Shown: positions 19,597-29,224, counted from the stretch's first letter. The stretch: DNA of 64,000 nucleotides from an uncultured Clostridium sp. (GCA_947368535.1 CANBHY010000003.1:1-64000); one strand, 5' to 3'. Numbers and translations are program-made. The notes: generated by a model not told the origin, from the sequence alone.

Positions 19597-21489
19597 ATGG
19601 AAACAAAATATTTTAATGATGCAATTATAGGAAATAAGGAGATGACAGTAAGTTTTTCTAAAAGTGGTGAATTATTAAGGTTATTTAATCAATCACCTGA
19701 TTATAAACAATTTTTTGAATTCTTTCATGTAGGAATTAAAGTGAATGATTCAGCTAATATATATTTACATAATGATATTAATAACAGATATAAACAATAT
19801 TATATTGATGGTACTAATATATTAGCTACTGAAATTATTAATACTTATTTTAATTTAAAAATTACTCAGATTGATTTTGTTTTAGTTAAAGAGAATCTTC
19901 TTATTAGAAGATACAAATTTGAAAATAAAAATAGTATTGATTTAAATTTAAGGTTTTTAGCATATTCAAAATTATTTACTAATATTAATAATGATGCATG
20001 TGGATTTGTAAAGAATAATGCACTTTTACAATATACTCATGATTATACAGTTTGTACTTTTGCTAAAGAAGATATTAGTAGTTTTCAAATTAATAATAGT
20101 AGTGAAAGTTTTATGGGAGGAAATATTAATGGAAAAGACTACATTGGAATGTCACCAGATTCTTCTATTGCATATGAATTAGGTACTTTAAAACCAGGAG
20201 AAGAAAAGGTATTTAATTTATATATTCATGTTAATAATAATCAAAATAAAAACCTTCTTAATGACTTAGATATAGAGATAGAAAGATTTAGAAAAATCGA
20301 TTTAAAGAAGGAATTAGAAGATACAAAAAAATACTGGAGAAAATTTTTAAAAGATCATTCTGTTATAGAATTTAAAAACGATGATAAAATGAAAAAAATT
20401 TATGACAGAACAATATTACTGTTTCCGCTATTGATAAATGATACGACTGGTGGAATTTCTGCTGGTGTAGAAAGTGATGAGTATAAAACTAAATGTGGTA
20501 GATATTCGTATTGCTGGCCAAGAGATGCAGCTTTTATAACAGAAGCTTTTGATGAAATTAATATGACAAAGGAAACAGATAAATTTTACAAAGTATTTTG
20601 TAAGATGACTCAAAGCAGAGATGGAGGCTGGGAACAAAGATTTTACACAGATGGTAGACTAGCTCCTTGCTGGGGATATCAAATTGATGAAACGGCAAGT
20701 GTTGTATTTGGAATTTATAGACATTACGAAAAAACTAAAAATATTAAATTCTTAAAAGATACGATTAAAATGTGTGAAAATGCGATAGATTTTATAGATA
20801 GATATGTTACTGATATTTTAGATGAAAAATTTGAAATGAGAAAAAGTTATGATTTATGGGAAGAATATGAAGGTATTAGTTTCTATTCTATGTGTTCAAT
20901 ATATGGAGCATATAACGCAATTTTAAAAATTTACAAAGAAGTTAAGTCAGAATTTGCTAACAATAGATTAAGAATTGAAGCGATGGAAAAACGTAAATCA
21001 ATAGTAGAAAAAAGAATTAGAGCAATTAAAGAATACATATTAAAAACATTTTATGATGAATCTAAAAAATCTTTTATTAGAAACAACGATGATAAAAGAA
21101 TTGATATTAGTATTTTAGGTGGAGTGGTTCCATTTGAAGTAATTACACCTAAGGAGAAGAAGTTTACTACAACAATAGAGAGAATGGATATGATTTTAAG
21201 AACATATACAGGTGGATATATACGTTATGAGGATGATAGATATAATGGTGGTTATAATCCATGGGTAATTGCTACATTATGGATGGCTAATTATTACTTA
21301 GAATCAGGTGAAAAGAAAAAAGCCAAAGAATGTTTTGAATTTGTTGTTAAAAGCGCATCAGAACATGGATTGCTTGGGGAACAAGTTAATAATGAAACTA
21401 TGAATCCTTCTTGGATTATTGGACTTACATGGTCTCATGCAATGTTTATTATTGTTGTAAATAAGTTGGCTAGTATGGGAATGATATAA
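19597..21489 (+). CDS. Glycoside hydrolase family 15 protein
   Basis: GH15 enzymes (glucoamylases, glucodextranases and relatives) release glucose from alpha-glucans by inversion. The 630-residue product has a beta-sandwich N-terminal part (about 1-260) and an (alpha/alpha)6-barrel. Catalytic-domain marks are CGRYSYCWPRDAAFI near residue 295, LWEEYEGISFYSM near 421-433 (likely general acid), and LGEQVNNETMNPSWIIGLTWSHA near 590 (likely general base region). There is no signal peptide, so it acts inside the cell, perhaps on storage glycogen or trehalose-type substrates. A terminator follows. Confidence 0.88.
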   Translation: METKYFNDAIIGNKEMTVSFSKSGELLRLFNQSPDYKQFFEFFHVGIKVNDSANIYLHNDINNRYKQYYIDGTNILATEIINTYFNLKITQIDFVLVKENLLIRRYKFENKNSIDLNLRFLAYSKLFTNINNDACGFVKNNALLQYTHDYTVCTFAKEDISSFQINNSSESFMGGNINGKDYIGMSPDSSIAYELGTLKPGEEKVFNLYIHVNNNQNKNLLNDLDIEIERFRKIDLKKELEDTKKYWRKFLKDHSVIEFKNDDKMKKIYDRTILLFPLLINDTTGGISAGVESDEYKTKCGRYSYCWPRDAAFITEAFDEINMTKETDKFYKVFCKMTQSRDGGWEQRFYTDGRLAPCWGYQIDETASVVFGIYRHYEKTKNIKFLKDTIKMCENAIDFIDRYVTDILDEKFEMRKSYDLWEEYEGISFYSMCSIYGAYNAILKIYKEVKSEFANNRLRIEAMEKRKSIVEKRIRAIKEYILKTFYDESKKSFIRNNDDKRIDISILGGVVPFEVITPKEKKFTTTIERMDMILRTYTGGYIRYEDDRYNGGYNPWVIATLWMANYYLESGEKKKAKECFEFVVKSASEHGLLGEQVNNETMNPSWIIGLTWSHAMFIIVVNKLASMGMI

Positions 21490-21501
21490 AGTATATAAGT
21501 A

Positions 21502-21540
21502 TTAAGAGTATAGTGTATAACTATACTCTTAAATTTTATT
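21502..21540 (+). terminator. Terminator after the GH15 gene
   Basis: AAGAGTATAG and CTATACTCTT pair around a 7-base loop, then an AT-rich tail. Confidence 0.75.
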
Positions 21541-21711
21541 CATCTATTGGTTTTTGATGGGATTGTTGGTATTTTAAATTTTTTCATATTTTATCTCCGC
21601 AATACATTTATATATATAAAGTATAAGAAAAAATTTTTATTTTATATGCATTGCAGAAAAAGAAATGACAATATATTACAATTTATTATATTAAAAATGG
21701 AGGAGAAAAAT

Positions 21712-21998
21712 ATGGATGAAAAAAAGAAAAAACTAATATACAAAAAGATAAGATTTTGGGTAATTATACTAATCTTGATAGCGCTTATTGGAGGAACATC
21801 TGGTTATAAAAAACAGAAAATAAAACGGTTGAAAAATATGCTAAATCAGATGTTGAAGTATCAGTAATTGATTTATCAGTTATGACACAAGCGGAAGTAG
21901 AGGAATGGTGCAATAGTAAATATGATTAGTTAACTTCAATGTATGGAGAAAAGTTTACAGCAGAAGAAGCTCAATATGCTATTGATAATTTAGAATAG
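21712..21998 (+). pseudogene. Decayed small lipoprotein-like gene (Ltp-type C-terminus)
   Basis: GGAGG precedes an ATG at 21712 and the first 37 codons encode a charged start and one membrane segment (FWVIILILIALIGG). Around 21815-21825 the likely reading shifts to the -1 frame (NKTVEKYAKSDVEV...), which then meets TAG after KYD. Past that stop the same frame reads LTSMYGEKFTAEEAQYAIDNL before the final TAG at 21996. 'FTAEEAQYAIDNL' resembles the repeat of Ltp host-surface lipoproteins (GFSEEDA.YAVDNL). One frameshift plus one nonsense codon marks it as broken. The 170 bases before it hold nothing I can name. Confidence 0.6.
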
Positions 21999-22000
21999 AG

Positions 22001-22040
22001 AAAAAACAAGTAAAGATTTAGTTCTTTACTTGTTTTTGTT
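22001..22040 (+). terminator. Terminator after the pseudogene
   Basis: AAAACAAGTAAAG and CTTTACTTGTTTT pair around an 8-base loop and end in T's. Confidence 0.8.
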
Positions 22041-22115
22041 TAAAGATTATATTGACAATAAAACAAAAGTTCGATATACTGCGATTGTTAAATGAATTTT
22101 ATCAGGAGGTATTAA

Positions 22116-23480
22116 ATGGCAAAAGCTAAAACATCAACAGTATTTTTTTGTAATGAATGTGGATATGAATCAGCTAAATGGCTTGGAAAATGTCCTGCAT
22201 GTAATGCATGGAATACTTTTGTAGAAGAAAAAGTTGTCAAACAGGGAAATACAAAAGCAGTTTCTACTAAAAAATCAGATCCAGTTTCATTAAATTCAAT
22301 TGAAAATATTAAAATAGCTAGAGTTAAATCTGGTTTTGATGAATTAGATAGAGTCCTTGGAGGAGGTTTTGTTAAAGGTTCTCTTACACTTCTTGGAGGT
22401 GAACCTGGTATTGGTAAGTCTACTTTGATTTTACAAATATGTGATAAAATTCAAGTTGATGGAAAAGTATTATATGTTTCAGGGGAAGAGTCAGCTGAGC
22501 AGATAAAAATAAGGGCTGATCGATTAGAAATAAAAAATGAAAATATTGTTTTTTTAGGAGAAACTGATATTAATAGTATAGAAGAAACGATAGATGAAAT
22601 CCAGCCTAAATTTGTTATTATTGATTCAATACAAACAATGTATTCTGATGATATTACATCTGCTCCAGGTAGTGTAAGTCAAGTAAGAGAAATAACAGCA
22701 AGAGTTATGAAAATGTGCAAGATGAAAGCCATTACAACTGTCATTATCGGACATGTTACTAAAGATGGAACTATTGCAGGACCTAGAGTTTTAGAGCATA
22801 TGGTAGATACAGTTTTATATATAGAAGGTGAAAGATATTTTTCATATAGAATTTTAAGAGGAGTTAAAAATAGATTTGGTTCTACAAATGAGATTGGTAT
22901 GTTTGAGATGCAGAATGAAGGAATGGTTGAAATTACAAATCCTTCTAGTGTATTGCTTACAGAAAGAGAAGATAATCCACCAGGCTCAGTAATTGTTGCA
23001 AGTTTAGAAGGAACAAGACCGATTTTACTTGAGATTCAAGCACTAACAGCTACAACTGTTTTTGGTATGCCGAGAAGAACTGCAAATGGAATTGATTATA
23101 ATAGAGTAACTTTACTTATTGCTGTATTAGAAAAAATAGCTGGTGTTAATTTAAGTAATCAAGATGTATATATGAATATTGTAGGAGGTATTCGAATTAA
23201 TGAGCCTGCATTAGATTTAGGTATTGTTTTAGCAGCGGCATCTAGCTATAAGAACATAAGCATTTCAAATGATGTTGCAGTAATTGGTGAAGTAGGTTTA
23301 ACCGGAGAAATTCGTTCTGTTAATATGATTGAAAAAAGAGTTAAAGAAGTTGAAAAAATGGGATTTAAAACTTGTATAATTCCAGAATCTAATAAAAAAC
23401 TATTGAAAGAAAAATTTAAATTAGATATAATAGGCTGCAAGAACATTATAGATGCAATGAAGCATTTAAGACTAAAATGA
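22116..23480 (+). CDS. radA: DNA repair protein RadA
   Basis: RadA is a RecA-like, DnaB-type branch-migration helicase in recombination. The 454-residue protein has a zinc finger (C12, C15, C26, C29), Walker A GGEPGIGKSTL, the RadA signature KNRFGSTNEIG, and a C-terminal Lon-protease-like domain (GGIRINEPALDLGIVLA). A good SD (CAGGAGG) precedes the ATG. A membrane cyclophilin follows by 13 bases. Confidence 0.96.
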   Translation: MAKAKTSTVFFCNECGYESAKWLGKCPACNAWNTFVEEKVVKQGNTKAVSTKKSDPVSLNSIENIKIARVKSGFDELDRVLGGGFVKGSLTLLGGEPGIGKSTLILQICDKIQVDGKVLYVSGEESAEQIKIRADRLEIKNENIVFLGETDINSIEETIDEIQPKFVIIDSIQTMYSDDITSAPGSVSQVREITARVMKMCKMKAITTVIIGHVTKDGTIAGPRVLEHMVDTVLYIEGERYFSYRILRGVKNRFGSTNEIGMFEMQNEGMVEITNPSSVLLTEREDNPPGSVIVASLEGTRPILLEIQALTATTVFGMPRRTANGIDYNRVTLLIAVLEKIAGVNLSNQDVYMNIVGGIRINEPALDLGIVLAAASSYKNISISNDVAVIGEVGLTGEIRSVNMIEKRVKEVEKMGFKTCIIPESNKKLLKEKFKLDIIGCKNIIDAMKHLRLK

Positions 23481-23493
23481 AAGTGAGGATACT

Positions 23494-24363
23494 ATGAAGA
23501 AAGTTGGAAAAATACTATTGATATTAATTGTTATTGCATTAATTTTAGCAATTGCATTTATTACAGTTAATTTTGCTATGTCAAAGGTAAATAAAAAGGG
23601 TAATCCTTTAGTAAAAATTGAATTTGAAGGTTATGGTACTGTTGAAATAGAATTATATCCTGACATGGCTCCTAATACAGTAAAGAACTTTATTAGATTA
23701 GCACAAAGAGGATATTATGATGGTAAAACTATTACTGATATAGAAGATGGATTAATTAGAGGTGGATTAGTAACAACAACTAATGAAGCAGGAGAATCTG
23801 TTACTGAAGGTGCAAAACTAAGTAATATAAAAGATTTAGCGGAAAATGAAGAAGATAAAGCTTATTCTATAGAAGGCGAATTTATACAAAATGGATTTAA
23901 TGAAAATACATTATCACATTCAAGAGGAGTTATTTCTATGTATAGATCATCATATGGACAATATCAACAAGAATTTGCTATGGTTCAAATGATGGGATAT
24001 GGAGAATATGCTGATACGCTATACAATGAATTATATAATTCTCAAAGTTCAGGGTTCTTTATATTGACAGAGGATAATACAGGATTTGATGGTACATTTA
24101 CTGCATTTGGAAAAGTTACAAAGGGAATGGAAGTTGTAGATGCAATTTCTAAAAGTGAATTGCAAAAAACAACTAATGAAAGTGGAGTAGAAGAAATAAC
24201 AACAAAACCAATTACAGCGCCAGTAATAAATAAAGTAACTGTTGATACTAAAGGTGTTGATTACGGAATGCCAGAATATTCAGAAGCTTTTGATTTTGAT
24301 GAAGTATTCAATATGTTTATGTCTAGTTATATGTCATCATCAGGAACAACATCATCTTATTAA
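23494..24363 (+). CDS. Membrane-anchored cyclophilin-type peptidyl-prolyl isomerase
   Basis: The 289-residue protein has an N-terminal membrane segment (about residues 4-26) and then a cyclophilin fold: VKIEFEGYGTVEIELYPDMAPNTVKNFIRLAQRGYYDGKT, HSRGVISMYRSS, and FTAFGKVTKGMEVVDAI. Cyclophilins speed cis-trans isomerisation at Pro; this one would work on secreted proteins. The FxMAR-type catalytic segment is altered (HSRGVISMYR), so activity may be low. It ends in a Ser/Thr-rich tail and lies just before the pilin-like gene. Confidence 0.88.
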   Translation: MKKVGKILLILIVIALILAIAFITVNFAMSKVNKKGNPLVKIEFEGYGTVEIELYPDMAPNTVKNFIRLAQRGYYDGKTITDIEDGLIRGGLVTTTNEAGESVTEGAKLSNIKDLAENEEDKAYSIEGEFIQNGFNENTLSHSRGVISMYRSSYGQYQQEFAMVQMMGYGEYADTLYNELYNSQSSGFFILTEDNTGFDGTFTAFGKVTKGMEVVDAISKSELQKTTNESGVEEITTKPITAPVINKVTVDTKGVDYGMPEYSEAFDFDEVFNMFMSSYMSSSGTTSSY

Positions 24364-24383
24364 TTTTGAAAGGAGTACCATTT

Positions 24384-24923
24384 ATGTGTAAATCTGAAAA
24401 AGGTATTACCTTTATGATTTTAGTGATTACTGTACTTATTTTAGTGATACTGATTTCTGCAACTGCTGGGGCGGCTATATCTACTTATAAAAAAGCGAAA
24501 GTAAAAGTTTATATTGAAGAATTAGAATTGATAAAAGAAAAAATGAGTCTTTATGAAGATAAAGCTAATGTTTCTTCATTACCAAGCTTAAGAGCTCTTG
24601 GAACTGAAATTTCTGATTCATATGTATCTAGTTCTGATGATGCTGTGTCTGTGGAAGAAATAAAAAAGGCTAAAGAACTTTTAGATAAATTAAATTCTGA
24701 AGGTAAATTAGAGAGTGTTATAACAGATACTGAAAAAGAAAAATATGTTAATTATAGATATATGTCTTCTGCTGATTTAGTTGCTTATTTTGAAATTAGA
24801 GATACTTTAGAAAATGCTGAAGGTGTTATAATCGATGCTGCAGCCAAAAAAGTTTATTCATTAAAACCGATACAGTATAGTGGAAAAGAATGTTATTCTG
24901 TGGATGATATAAGAGGAAAATAA
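24384..24923 (+). CDS. Type IV pilin-like protein (prepilin leader)
   Basis: The 179-residue product starts MCKSEKG, then ITFMILVITVLILVILIS: a short charged leader ending in Gly before a hydrophobic helix, the pattern cut by prepilin peptidase. It matches the Clostridia-type 'KGIT...VIT' leaders and lacks the usual Glu at position +5. The rest is a soluble helix-rich domain. I chose ATG at 24384, since the in-frame TTG at 24366 overlaps the ribosome-binding site (AAAGGAG). No pilus assembly ATPase or peptidase gene is nearby. Confidence 0.75.
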   Translation: MCKSEKGITFMILVITVLILVILISATAGAAISTYKKAKVKVYIEELELIKEKMSLYEDKANVSSLPSLRALGTEISDSYVSSSDDAVSVEEIKKAKELLDKLNSEGKLESVITDTEKEKYVNYRYMSSADLVAYFEIRDTLENAEGVIIDAAAKKVYSLKPIQYSGKECYSVDDIRGK

Positions 24924-24927
24924 AGAA

Positions 24928-24966
24928 ATGAAAAGAACTATATTTTAAATATAGTTCTTTTTTTAT
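24928..24966 (+). terminator. Terminator after the radA unit
   Basis: AAAGAACTATA and TATAGTTCTTT pair around a 7-base loop, followed by T's. Confidence 0.85.
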
Positions 24967-25005
24967 CCAAAAAATAAAAAAAATGTTTAAATATTGCGAT
25001 TTTAC

Positions 25006-25034
25006 TTGACAAATCCTAAAAAAAGATGTAAAGT
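25006..25034 (+). promoter_or_regulatory. Promoter of the ylxM-ffh-rplS operon
   Basis: TTGACA at 25006-25011, 17 bases, then TAAAGT at 25029-25034. Confidence 0.5.
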
Positions 25035-25065
25035 ATATTAGCATTACAAAAAAGAGGTGATTATT

Positions 25066-25413
25066 ATGGACAAAAATATTAGAATAAGTATACTTTGCCA
25101 GATATATGGTAAGTTATTAACAGAAAAACAATATCAAGTTCTTAATGATTACTATAACAACGACTTATCTCTTTCAGAAATTGCGGAAAACTTACAAATT
25201 ACTAGACAGGCTGTTAGAGATAATATAAAAAAGGGGGAAAATAAACTTTTCGAATACGAAGAGAAGTTGAATGTTATGAAAAAGACGATGGAGCAAGAAG
25301 AAAAAATTGCAATAATTTTATCTGAAATAAATAAAATTCAAAACAATTCTTCAGATAAAGAAGTTGGAAAAATACTTGAACACATACGCAAAGAACTTAA
25401 CTGTCTTGTTTAA
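25066..25413 (+). CDS. ylxM: YlxM/p13-like HTH protein
   Basis: YlxM is a small DNA-binding-like protein encoded before ffh and thought to modulate the SRP pathway. The 115-residue product has the region 3/4-like helix-turn-helix LSLSEIAENLQITRQAVRDNI near residues 35-55, followed by a coiled coil. I chose ATG at 25066; the GTG at 25057 is part of the ribosome-binding site AGAGGTGAT. It begins the SRP/ribosome operon. Confidence 0.92.
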   Translation: MDKNIRISILCQIYGKLLTEKQYQVLNDYYNNDLSLSEIAENLQITRQAVRDNIKKGENKLFEYEEKLNVMKKTMEQEEKIAIILSEINKIQNNSSDKEVGKILEHIRKELNCLV

Positions 25414-25445
25414 TTTTTAAAATAATAAAAAAATAGGAGGATAAT

Positions 25446-26813
25446 ATGGCTTTTGAAGGACTATCATCAAGACTACAAGAAATAACTAGGAAATTAAAGG
25501 GAAAAGCTAGAATTACTGAAAGTGATTTAAAAGAGGTTTTACGTGAAGTGAAATTTGCTTTACTAGAAGCTGATGTTAACTTTAAAATTGTAAAAGATTT
25601 TATTAAAGTAATTGAAGAAAAAGCTGTAGGTCAAGATGTACTTAAGTCATTAACTCCAGGTCAACAAGTAGTAAAAATAGTTAAAGATGAATTAGTAGAA
25701 CTATTAGGTGGAGAAGATAGTAAAATTAATTTTGTACCTAATCCTCCAACTATAATAATGCTTGTTGGTCTTCAAGGTTCTGGTAAAACAACAACTGCTG
25801 GAAAACTAGCAAACTTAATTCGTAAACAAGGAAAAAATCCTTTATTAGTTGCATGTGATGTTTATAGGCCAGCTGCTATTAAACAATTGCAAGTAGTTGG
25901 AAAACAATTAAATGTTCCAGTATATGCTAATGAACAAACTAAAGATGTTGTAGCAATTGCAAAACAAGCTATGAATGTAGCAATATCAAAACTTAATGAT
26001 GTTATTATTTTAGATACTGCAGGTAGACTTCATATAGATGAAGAATTAATGCAAGAACTAAAAAATGTAAAACAAGGTGTAAAACCACATGAAATATTAT
26101 TAGTAGTTGACTCAATGACAGGTCAAGATGCTGTTAATGTAGCTGAAAGTTTTAATAGTAATTTAGGAATTGATGGGGTTATACTTACTAAATTAGATGG
26201 TGATACAAGAGGTGGTGCTGCACTTTCAGTAAAAAAAGTAACAGGAAAACCTATAAAATTTGCTGCAACTGGTGAAAAACTTAGTGATATTGAAGAATTT
26301 CATCCAGAAAGAATGGCTTCAAGAATTTTAGGAATGGGTGATATACTTTCTGTTATAGAAAAAGCAGAAGAAGCATTTGATGAAGAAGAAGCCTTGAAAA
26401 TGGAGCAAAAAATCAAAAAGCAAAAATTTGATTTGGAAGATTATTTAGCTCAAATGAAGCAAATGAAAAAAATGGGATCTTTTTCTTCAATACTAAAAAT
26501 GATACCAGGAATGGGAAATCTTAAAAATATTAAAATTGATGATAAAGAATTTGATAAGATTGAAGCAATTATATATTCAATGACATTACAAGAAAGAAGA
26601 AACCCTAAAATTTTAAATGGTAGCAGAAGACTAAGAATTGCTAAAGGTAGTGGAACAACAGTACAAGATATTAATAAATTTATGAATTCTTTTGAAATGA
26701 CTCAACAAATGATGAAAAAAATAACAAATAATAAAGGCGCAATGAAAAAAATGATGAGAGGCATTGATGAAGGAAATTTAGACATTGGTGATATAACCAA
26801 AAACTTAAAATAG
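25446..26813 (+). CDS. ffh: Signal recognition particle GTPase Ffh
   Basis: Ffh binds signal sequences of nascent chains and delivers ribosomes to FtsY. The 455-residue protein has the N domain, the G domain with GLQGSGKTTTAGKL near residue 107, DTAGRLHID, TKLDGDTRGGAALS, and a Met-rich M domain at the C-terminus (MKQMKKMGSFSSILKMIPGMG, SRRLRIAKGSGT). It is 32 bases after ylxM. The SRP RNA gene is not in this window. Confidence 0.98.
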   Translation: MAFEGLSSRLQEITRKLKGKARITESDLKEVLREVKFALLEADVNFKIVKDFIKVIEEKAVGQDVLKSLTPGQQVVKIVKDELVELLGGEDSKINFVPNPPTIIMLVGLQGSGKTTTAGKLANLIRKQGKNPLLVACDVYRPAAIKQLQVVGKQLNVPVYANEQTKDVVAIAKQAMNVAISKLNDVIILDTAGRLHIDEELMQELKNVKQGVKPHEILLVVDSMTGQDAVNVAESFNSNLGIDGVILTKLDGDTRGGAALSVKKVTGKPIKFAATGEKLSDIEEFHPERMASRILGMGDILSVIEKAEEAFDEEEALKMEQKIKKQKFDLEDYLAQMKQMKKMGSFSSILKMIPGMGNLKNIKIDDKEFDKIEAIIYSMTLQERRNPKILNGSRRLRIAKGSGTTVQDINKFMNSFEMTQQMMKKITNNKGAMKKMMRGIDEGNLDIGDITKNLK

Positions 26814-26867
26814 TTATTAAATTTTTAAATTTATATAAATTAAGATTTTTTAGGAGGTGAAAGTTTT

Positions 26868-27101
26868 ATGGTAAAAATAAGATTACAAAGAGAAGGAAAG
26901 AAAAAAGCACCTTTCTATCATATAGTTGTTGCTGATTCAAGAAGAGCTAGAGATGGAAGAATAATTGAAAAAATAGGTACTTATGATCCTATGACAAATC
27001 CTTCAACAGTTGTATTAGATAAGGAATTAGTTGAAAAATGGATTAAAAATGGTGCAAAACCTACTGATACAGTTAAAAGACTTATAGAAGAAGCAAAATA
27101 A
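26868..27101 (+). CDS. rpsP: 30S ribosomal protein S16
   Basis: The 77-residue product begins [19 protein letters not shown] and continues [22 protein letters not shown], the S16 signature. A strong AGGAGGTG site lies 9 bases before the ATG. It is in the usual place between ffh and the KH-domain gene. Confidence 0.98.
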   Translation: MVKIRLQREGKKKAPFYHIVVADSRRARDGRIIEKIGTYDPMTNPSTVVLDKELVEKWIKNGAKPTDTVKRLIEEAK

Positions 27102-27117
27102 TTAGGAGGTTTAGAAG

Positions 27118-27348
27118 ATGCAAGAAATTATTGAATGCATAATTAAAAACCTTGTTGAAGATAAAGCCTCTGTATCTGTTAAAGAGTTTACCGAAAATTC
27201 AGAATTAAAATATGAAATTAAAGTAAATGAAAAAGATATGGGAAGAGTTATCGGAAAAAAAGGAAAAATTGCACAATCAATTAGAACAGTAATGAAAGCT
27301 ATTGCTGCAAAAGAAAATAAAAAAGTGAAGCTTGAATTTATTGATTAA
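27118..27348 (+). CDS. khpA: KH-domain RNA-binding protein (KhpA/YlqC)
   Basis: The 76-residue protein is a single KH domain with the GRVIGKKGKIAQSIRTVMKA loop (GxxG = GKKG). KhpA acts with KhpB in RNA binding and affects cell division and elongation in streptococci. It lies 16 bases after rpsP and 9 before rimM. Confidence 0.93.
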   Translation: MQEIIECIIKNLVEDKASVSVKEFTENSELKYEIKVNEKDMGRVIGKKGKIAQSIRTVMKAIAAKENKKVKLEFID

Positions 27349-27357
27349 GGAAAAGAT

Positions 27358-27867
27358 ATGCAAGAATATTTTGAAATTGGTCAAATAGTTAATACATCTG
27401 GGTTAAAAGGATTAGTAAAAGTTAATCTTTTTATGGATGACATTACTAAAATAGAAGATTTTAAAAAAATATTAGTTGAAAAGAACAAAGAACTTATAGA
27501 ATATGAAATTGAGGAAGTTAAGTATCATAAAAATCAAGCTTTAATTAAATTTAAAGGAATTGATGATATTGATAAAGCAGAGACTTTAAGAAATTGTTAT
27601 ATAAAGATTCATCGTAATGATGAAGAAGAACTTCCAGAAGATACATATTATATAGTTGATTTAATAGGTCTTGATGTTTTTTCAGATGAAAATGAAAAGC
27701 TTGGAAAATTAAAAGATGTTTTTTCCGTTCCATCAGGAAATCACGATATATATGTTGTGGAAACTGGGGAAAAAGATTTACTATTACCAGCAATTGGTGA
27801 AGTAATAAAACATATAGATATTCCAAACAATAAAATAATAGTTCATCTAATAGAAGGTTTAAGATAG
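27358..27867 (+). CDS. rimM: Ribosome maturation factor RimM
   Basis: RimM assists 30S head assembly around S19. The 169-residue protein has the N-terminal barrel (EIGQIVNTSGLKGLVKVN) and the PRC-barrel (YYIVDLIGLDVFSDENEKLGKLKDVF ... DLLLPAIGEVIKHID). It is in its standard place before trmD. Confidence 0.96.
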   Translation: MQEYFEIGQIVNTSGLKGLVKVNLFMDDITKIEDFKKILVEKNKELIEYEIEEVKYHKNQALIKFKGIDDIDKAETLRNCYIKIHRNDEEELPEDTYYIVDLIGLDVFSDENEKLGKLKDVFSVPSGNHDIYVVETGEKDLLLPAIGEVIKHIDIPNNKIIVHLIEGLR

Positions 27868-27877
27868 GAGGCATTAT

Positions 27878-28603
27878 ATGAAATTTGATGTTTTAACATT
27901 ATTTCCAGAAATGTTTGAACCTATTAAACAGAGTATTATAAAAAGAGCTGTTGAAAAAGATTTAATAAATATTAACTTAGTTAATATTAGAGATTTTTCA
28001 GAAGATAAGCATAATAAAGTAGATGATACTCCATATGGTGGAGGAGCAGGAATGCTTATGAAACCAGATGTTGTAGATAGAGCTTATAATTCTGTAAAAA
28101 CAGAAAATGCAAAAGTTATTTATTTGACGCCTCAAGGAAAAACTTTAGATCAAAAAATTGTTAAAGAATTATCTAATCAAAAACATTTAATATTACTTTG
28201 TGGTCATTATGAAGGTATTGACCAGAGAGTAATAGATAAAATTGTTGACGAAGAAATTTCAATTGGAGATTATGTTTTAACTGGTGGAGAAATTCCAGCG
28301 ATGGTATTAATTGATAGTATATCAAGATATGTTGATGGAGTTTTATCAAATGAATCAACTGATGAGGAATCATTTTCAAATGGATTACTTGAGTATCCAC
28401 AATATACAAGACCAGAAATTTTTAATGAAGTTAAGGTGCCAGAGGTTTTAATTTCTGGACATCACGAAAATATTCGCAAATGGCGAAGAGAAAAATCTTT
28501 AGAAAATACATTTAAAAAAAGACCAGAATTGTTAGAAAATGTAGTGCTAACGAGAAATGAAAAAGACTACATAGAAAATTTAAAGAAGGAGGTCCACGAG
28601 TAA
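27878..28603 (+). CDS. trmD: tRNA (guanine-37 N1)-methyltransferase TrmD
   Basis: TrmD makes m1G37, which prevents +1 frameshifting. The 241-residue SPOUT enzyme has [31 protein letters not shown], and the knot segment [17 protein letters not shown]. Its TAA stop overlaps the rplS ATG by one base, which suggests translational coupling. Confidence 0.98.
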   Translation: MKFDVLTLFPEMFEPIKQSIIKRAVEKDLININLVNIRDFSEDKHNKVDDTPYGGGAGMLMKPDVVDRAYNSVKTENAKVIYLTPQGKTLDQKIVKELSNQKHLILLCGHYEGIDQRVIDKIVDEEISIGDYVLTGGEIPAMVLIDSISRYVDGVLSNESTDEESFSNGLLEYPQYTRPEIFNEVKVPEVLISGHHENIRKWRREKSLENTFKKRPELLENVVLTRNEKDYIENLKKEVHE

Positions 28604-29178
28604 TGGATATTATTAAATCAATAGAACATGAACAACTAAAGAATAAAATTCCTGATTTACGTATTGGTGATACTGTTAAAGTACATGCAAGAGTAAAAGA
28701 AGGTAATAGAGAAAGAATCCAAGTATTTGAAGGGATTATAATTAAAAAGCAAGGTGGAGGAGTTAACGAAACATTTACTGTAAGAAGAATTTCTTATGGT
28801 GTAGGTGTTGAAAAAACATTCTTAGTTCATTCACCAAACGTAGAAAAAGTAGAAGTAACTAGAGTAGGTAAAGCTAGAAGAGCTAAATTATACTACTTAA
28901 GAGATAGAGTAGGTAAAGCTGCTAAGACTAAAGAAAAAATAGGAGCTAGAATTGAAACTAAAGAAATCGTAGTTAAAGAAGAAGTAGTTCCAGGAGAATC
29001 TGATATAGTTGAAGAAGTTACAGAAGTAGTTCCAGAAACTGTAGAAGCTCCAGTAGAAGAAGTTAAAGTAGAAGAAAAAGTTGAAGACAAAAAAGAAGAA
29101 GTTAAAGCTGAAGAAGTTAAAGAAGAAGCTAAAACTGAAGAAAAAGCTGAAGAAACTGAAAAAGAAGATAAAGAATAA
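28603..29178 (+). CDS. rplS: 50S ribosomal protein L19 with a long acidic C-terminal tail
   Basis: Residues 1 to about 112 are a normal L19 ([54 protein letters not shown]). The protein then continues for about 75 residues of Glu/Lys/Val-rich sequence with loose repeats such as [19 protein letters not shown], making 191 residues against the usual 115 or so. The tail is probably disordered and highly charged. A strong GGAGG site lies inside the end of trmD. A terminator follows. Confidence 0.96.
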   Translation: MDIIKSIEHEQLKNKIPDLRIGDTVKVHARVKEGNRERIQVFEGIIIKKQGGGVNETFTVRRISYGVGVEKTFLVHSPNVEKVEVTRVGKARRAKLYYLRDRVGKAAKTKEKIGARIETKEIVVKEEVVPGESDIVEEVTEVVPETVEAPVEEVKVEEKVEDKKEEVKAEEVKEEAKTEEKAEETEKEDKE

Positions 29179-29179
29179 T

Positions 29180-29224
29180 TAATAAGAAGTTCTAATACAA
29201 ATTGTATTGGAACTTCTTATTTTA
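29180..29224 (+). terminator. Terminator of the SRP/ribosomal operon
   Basis: AATAAGAAGTTC...AATACAA and TTGTATT..GAACTTCTTATT form a long stem, followed by TTTA. Confidence 0.8.

Noticed and set aside
21815-21830. Programmed -1 frameshift in the gene at 21712
   Set aside because: The A-run is not in the proper slippery register, and the -1 frame hits a stop before the conserved end, so decay is simpler.
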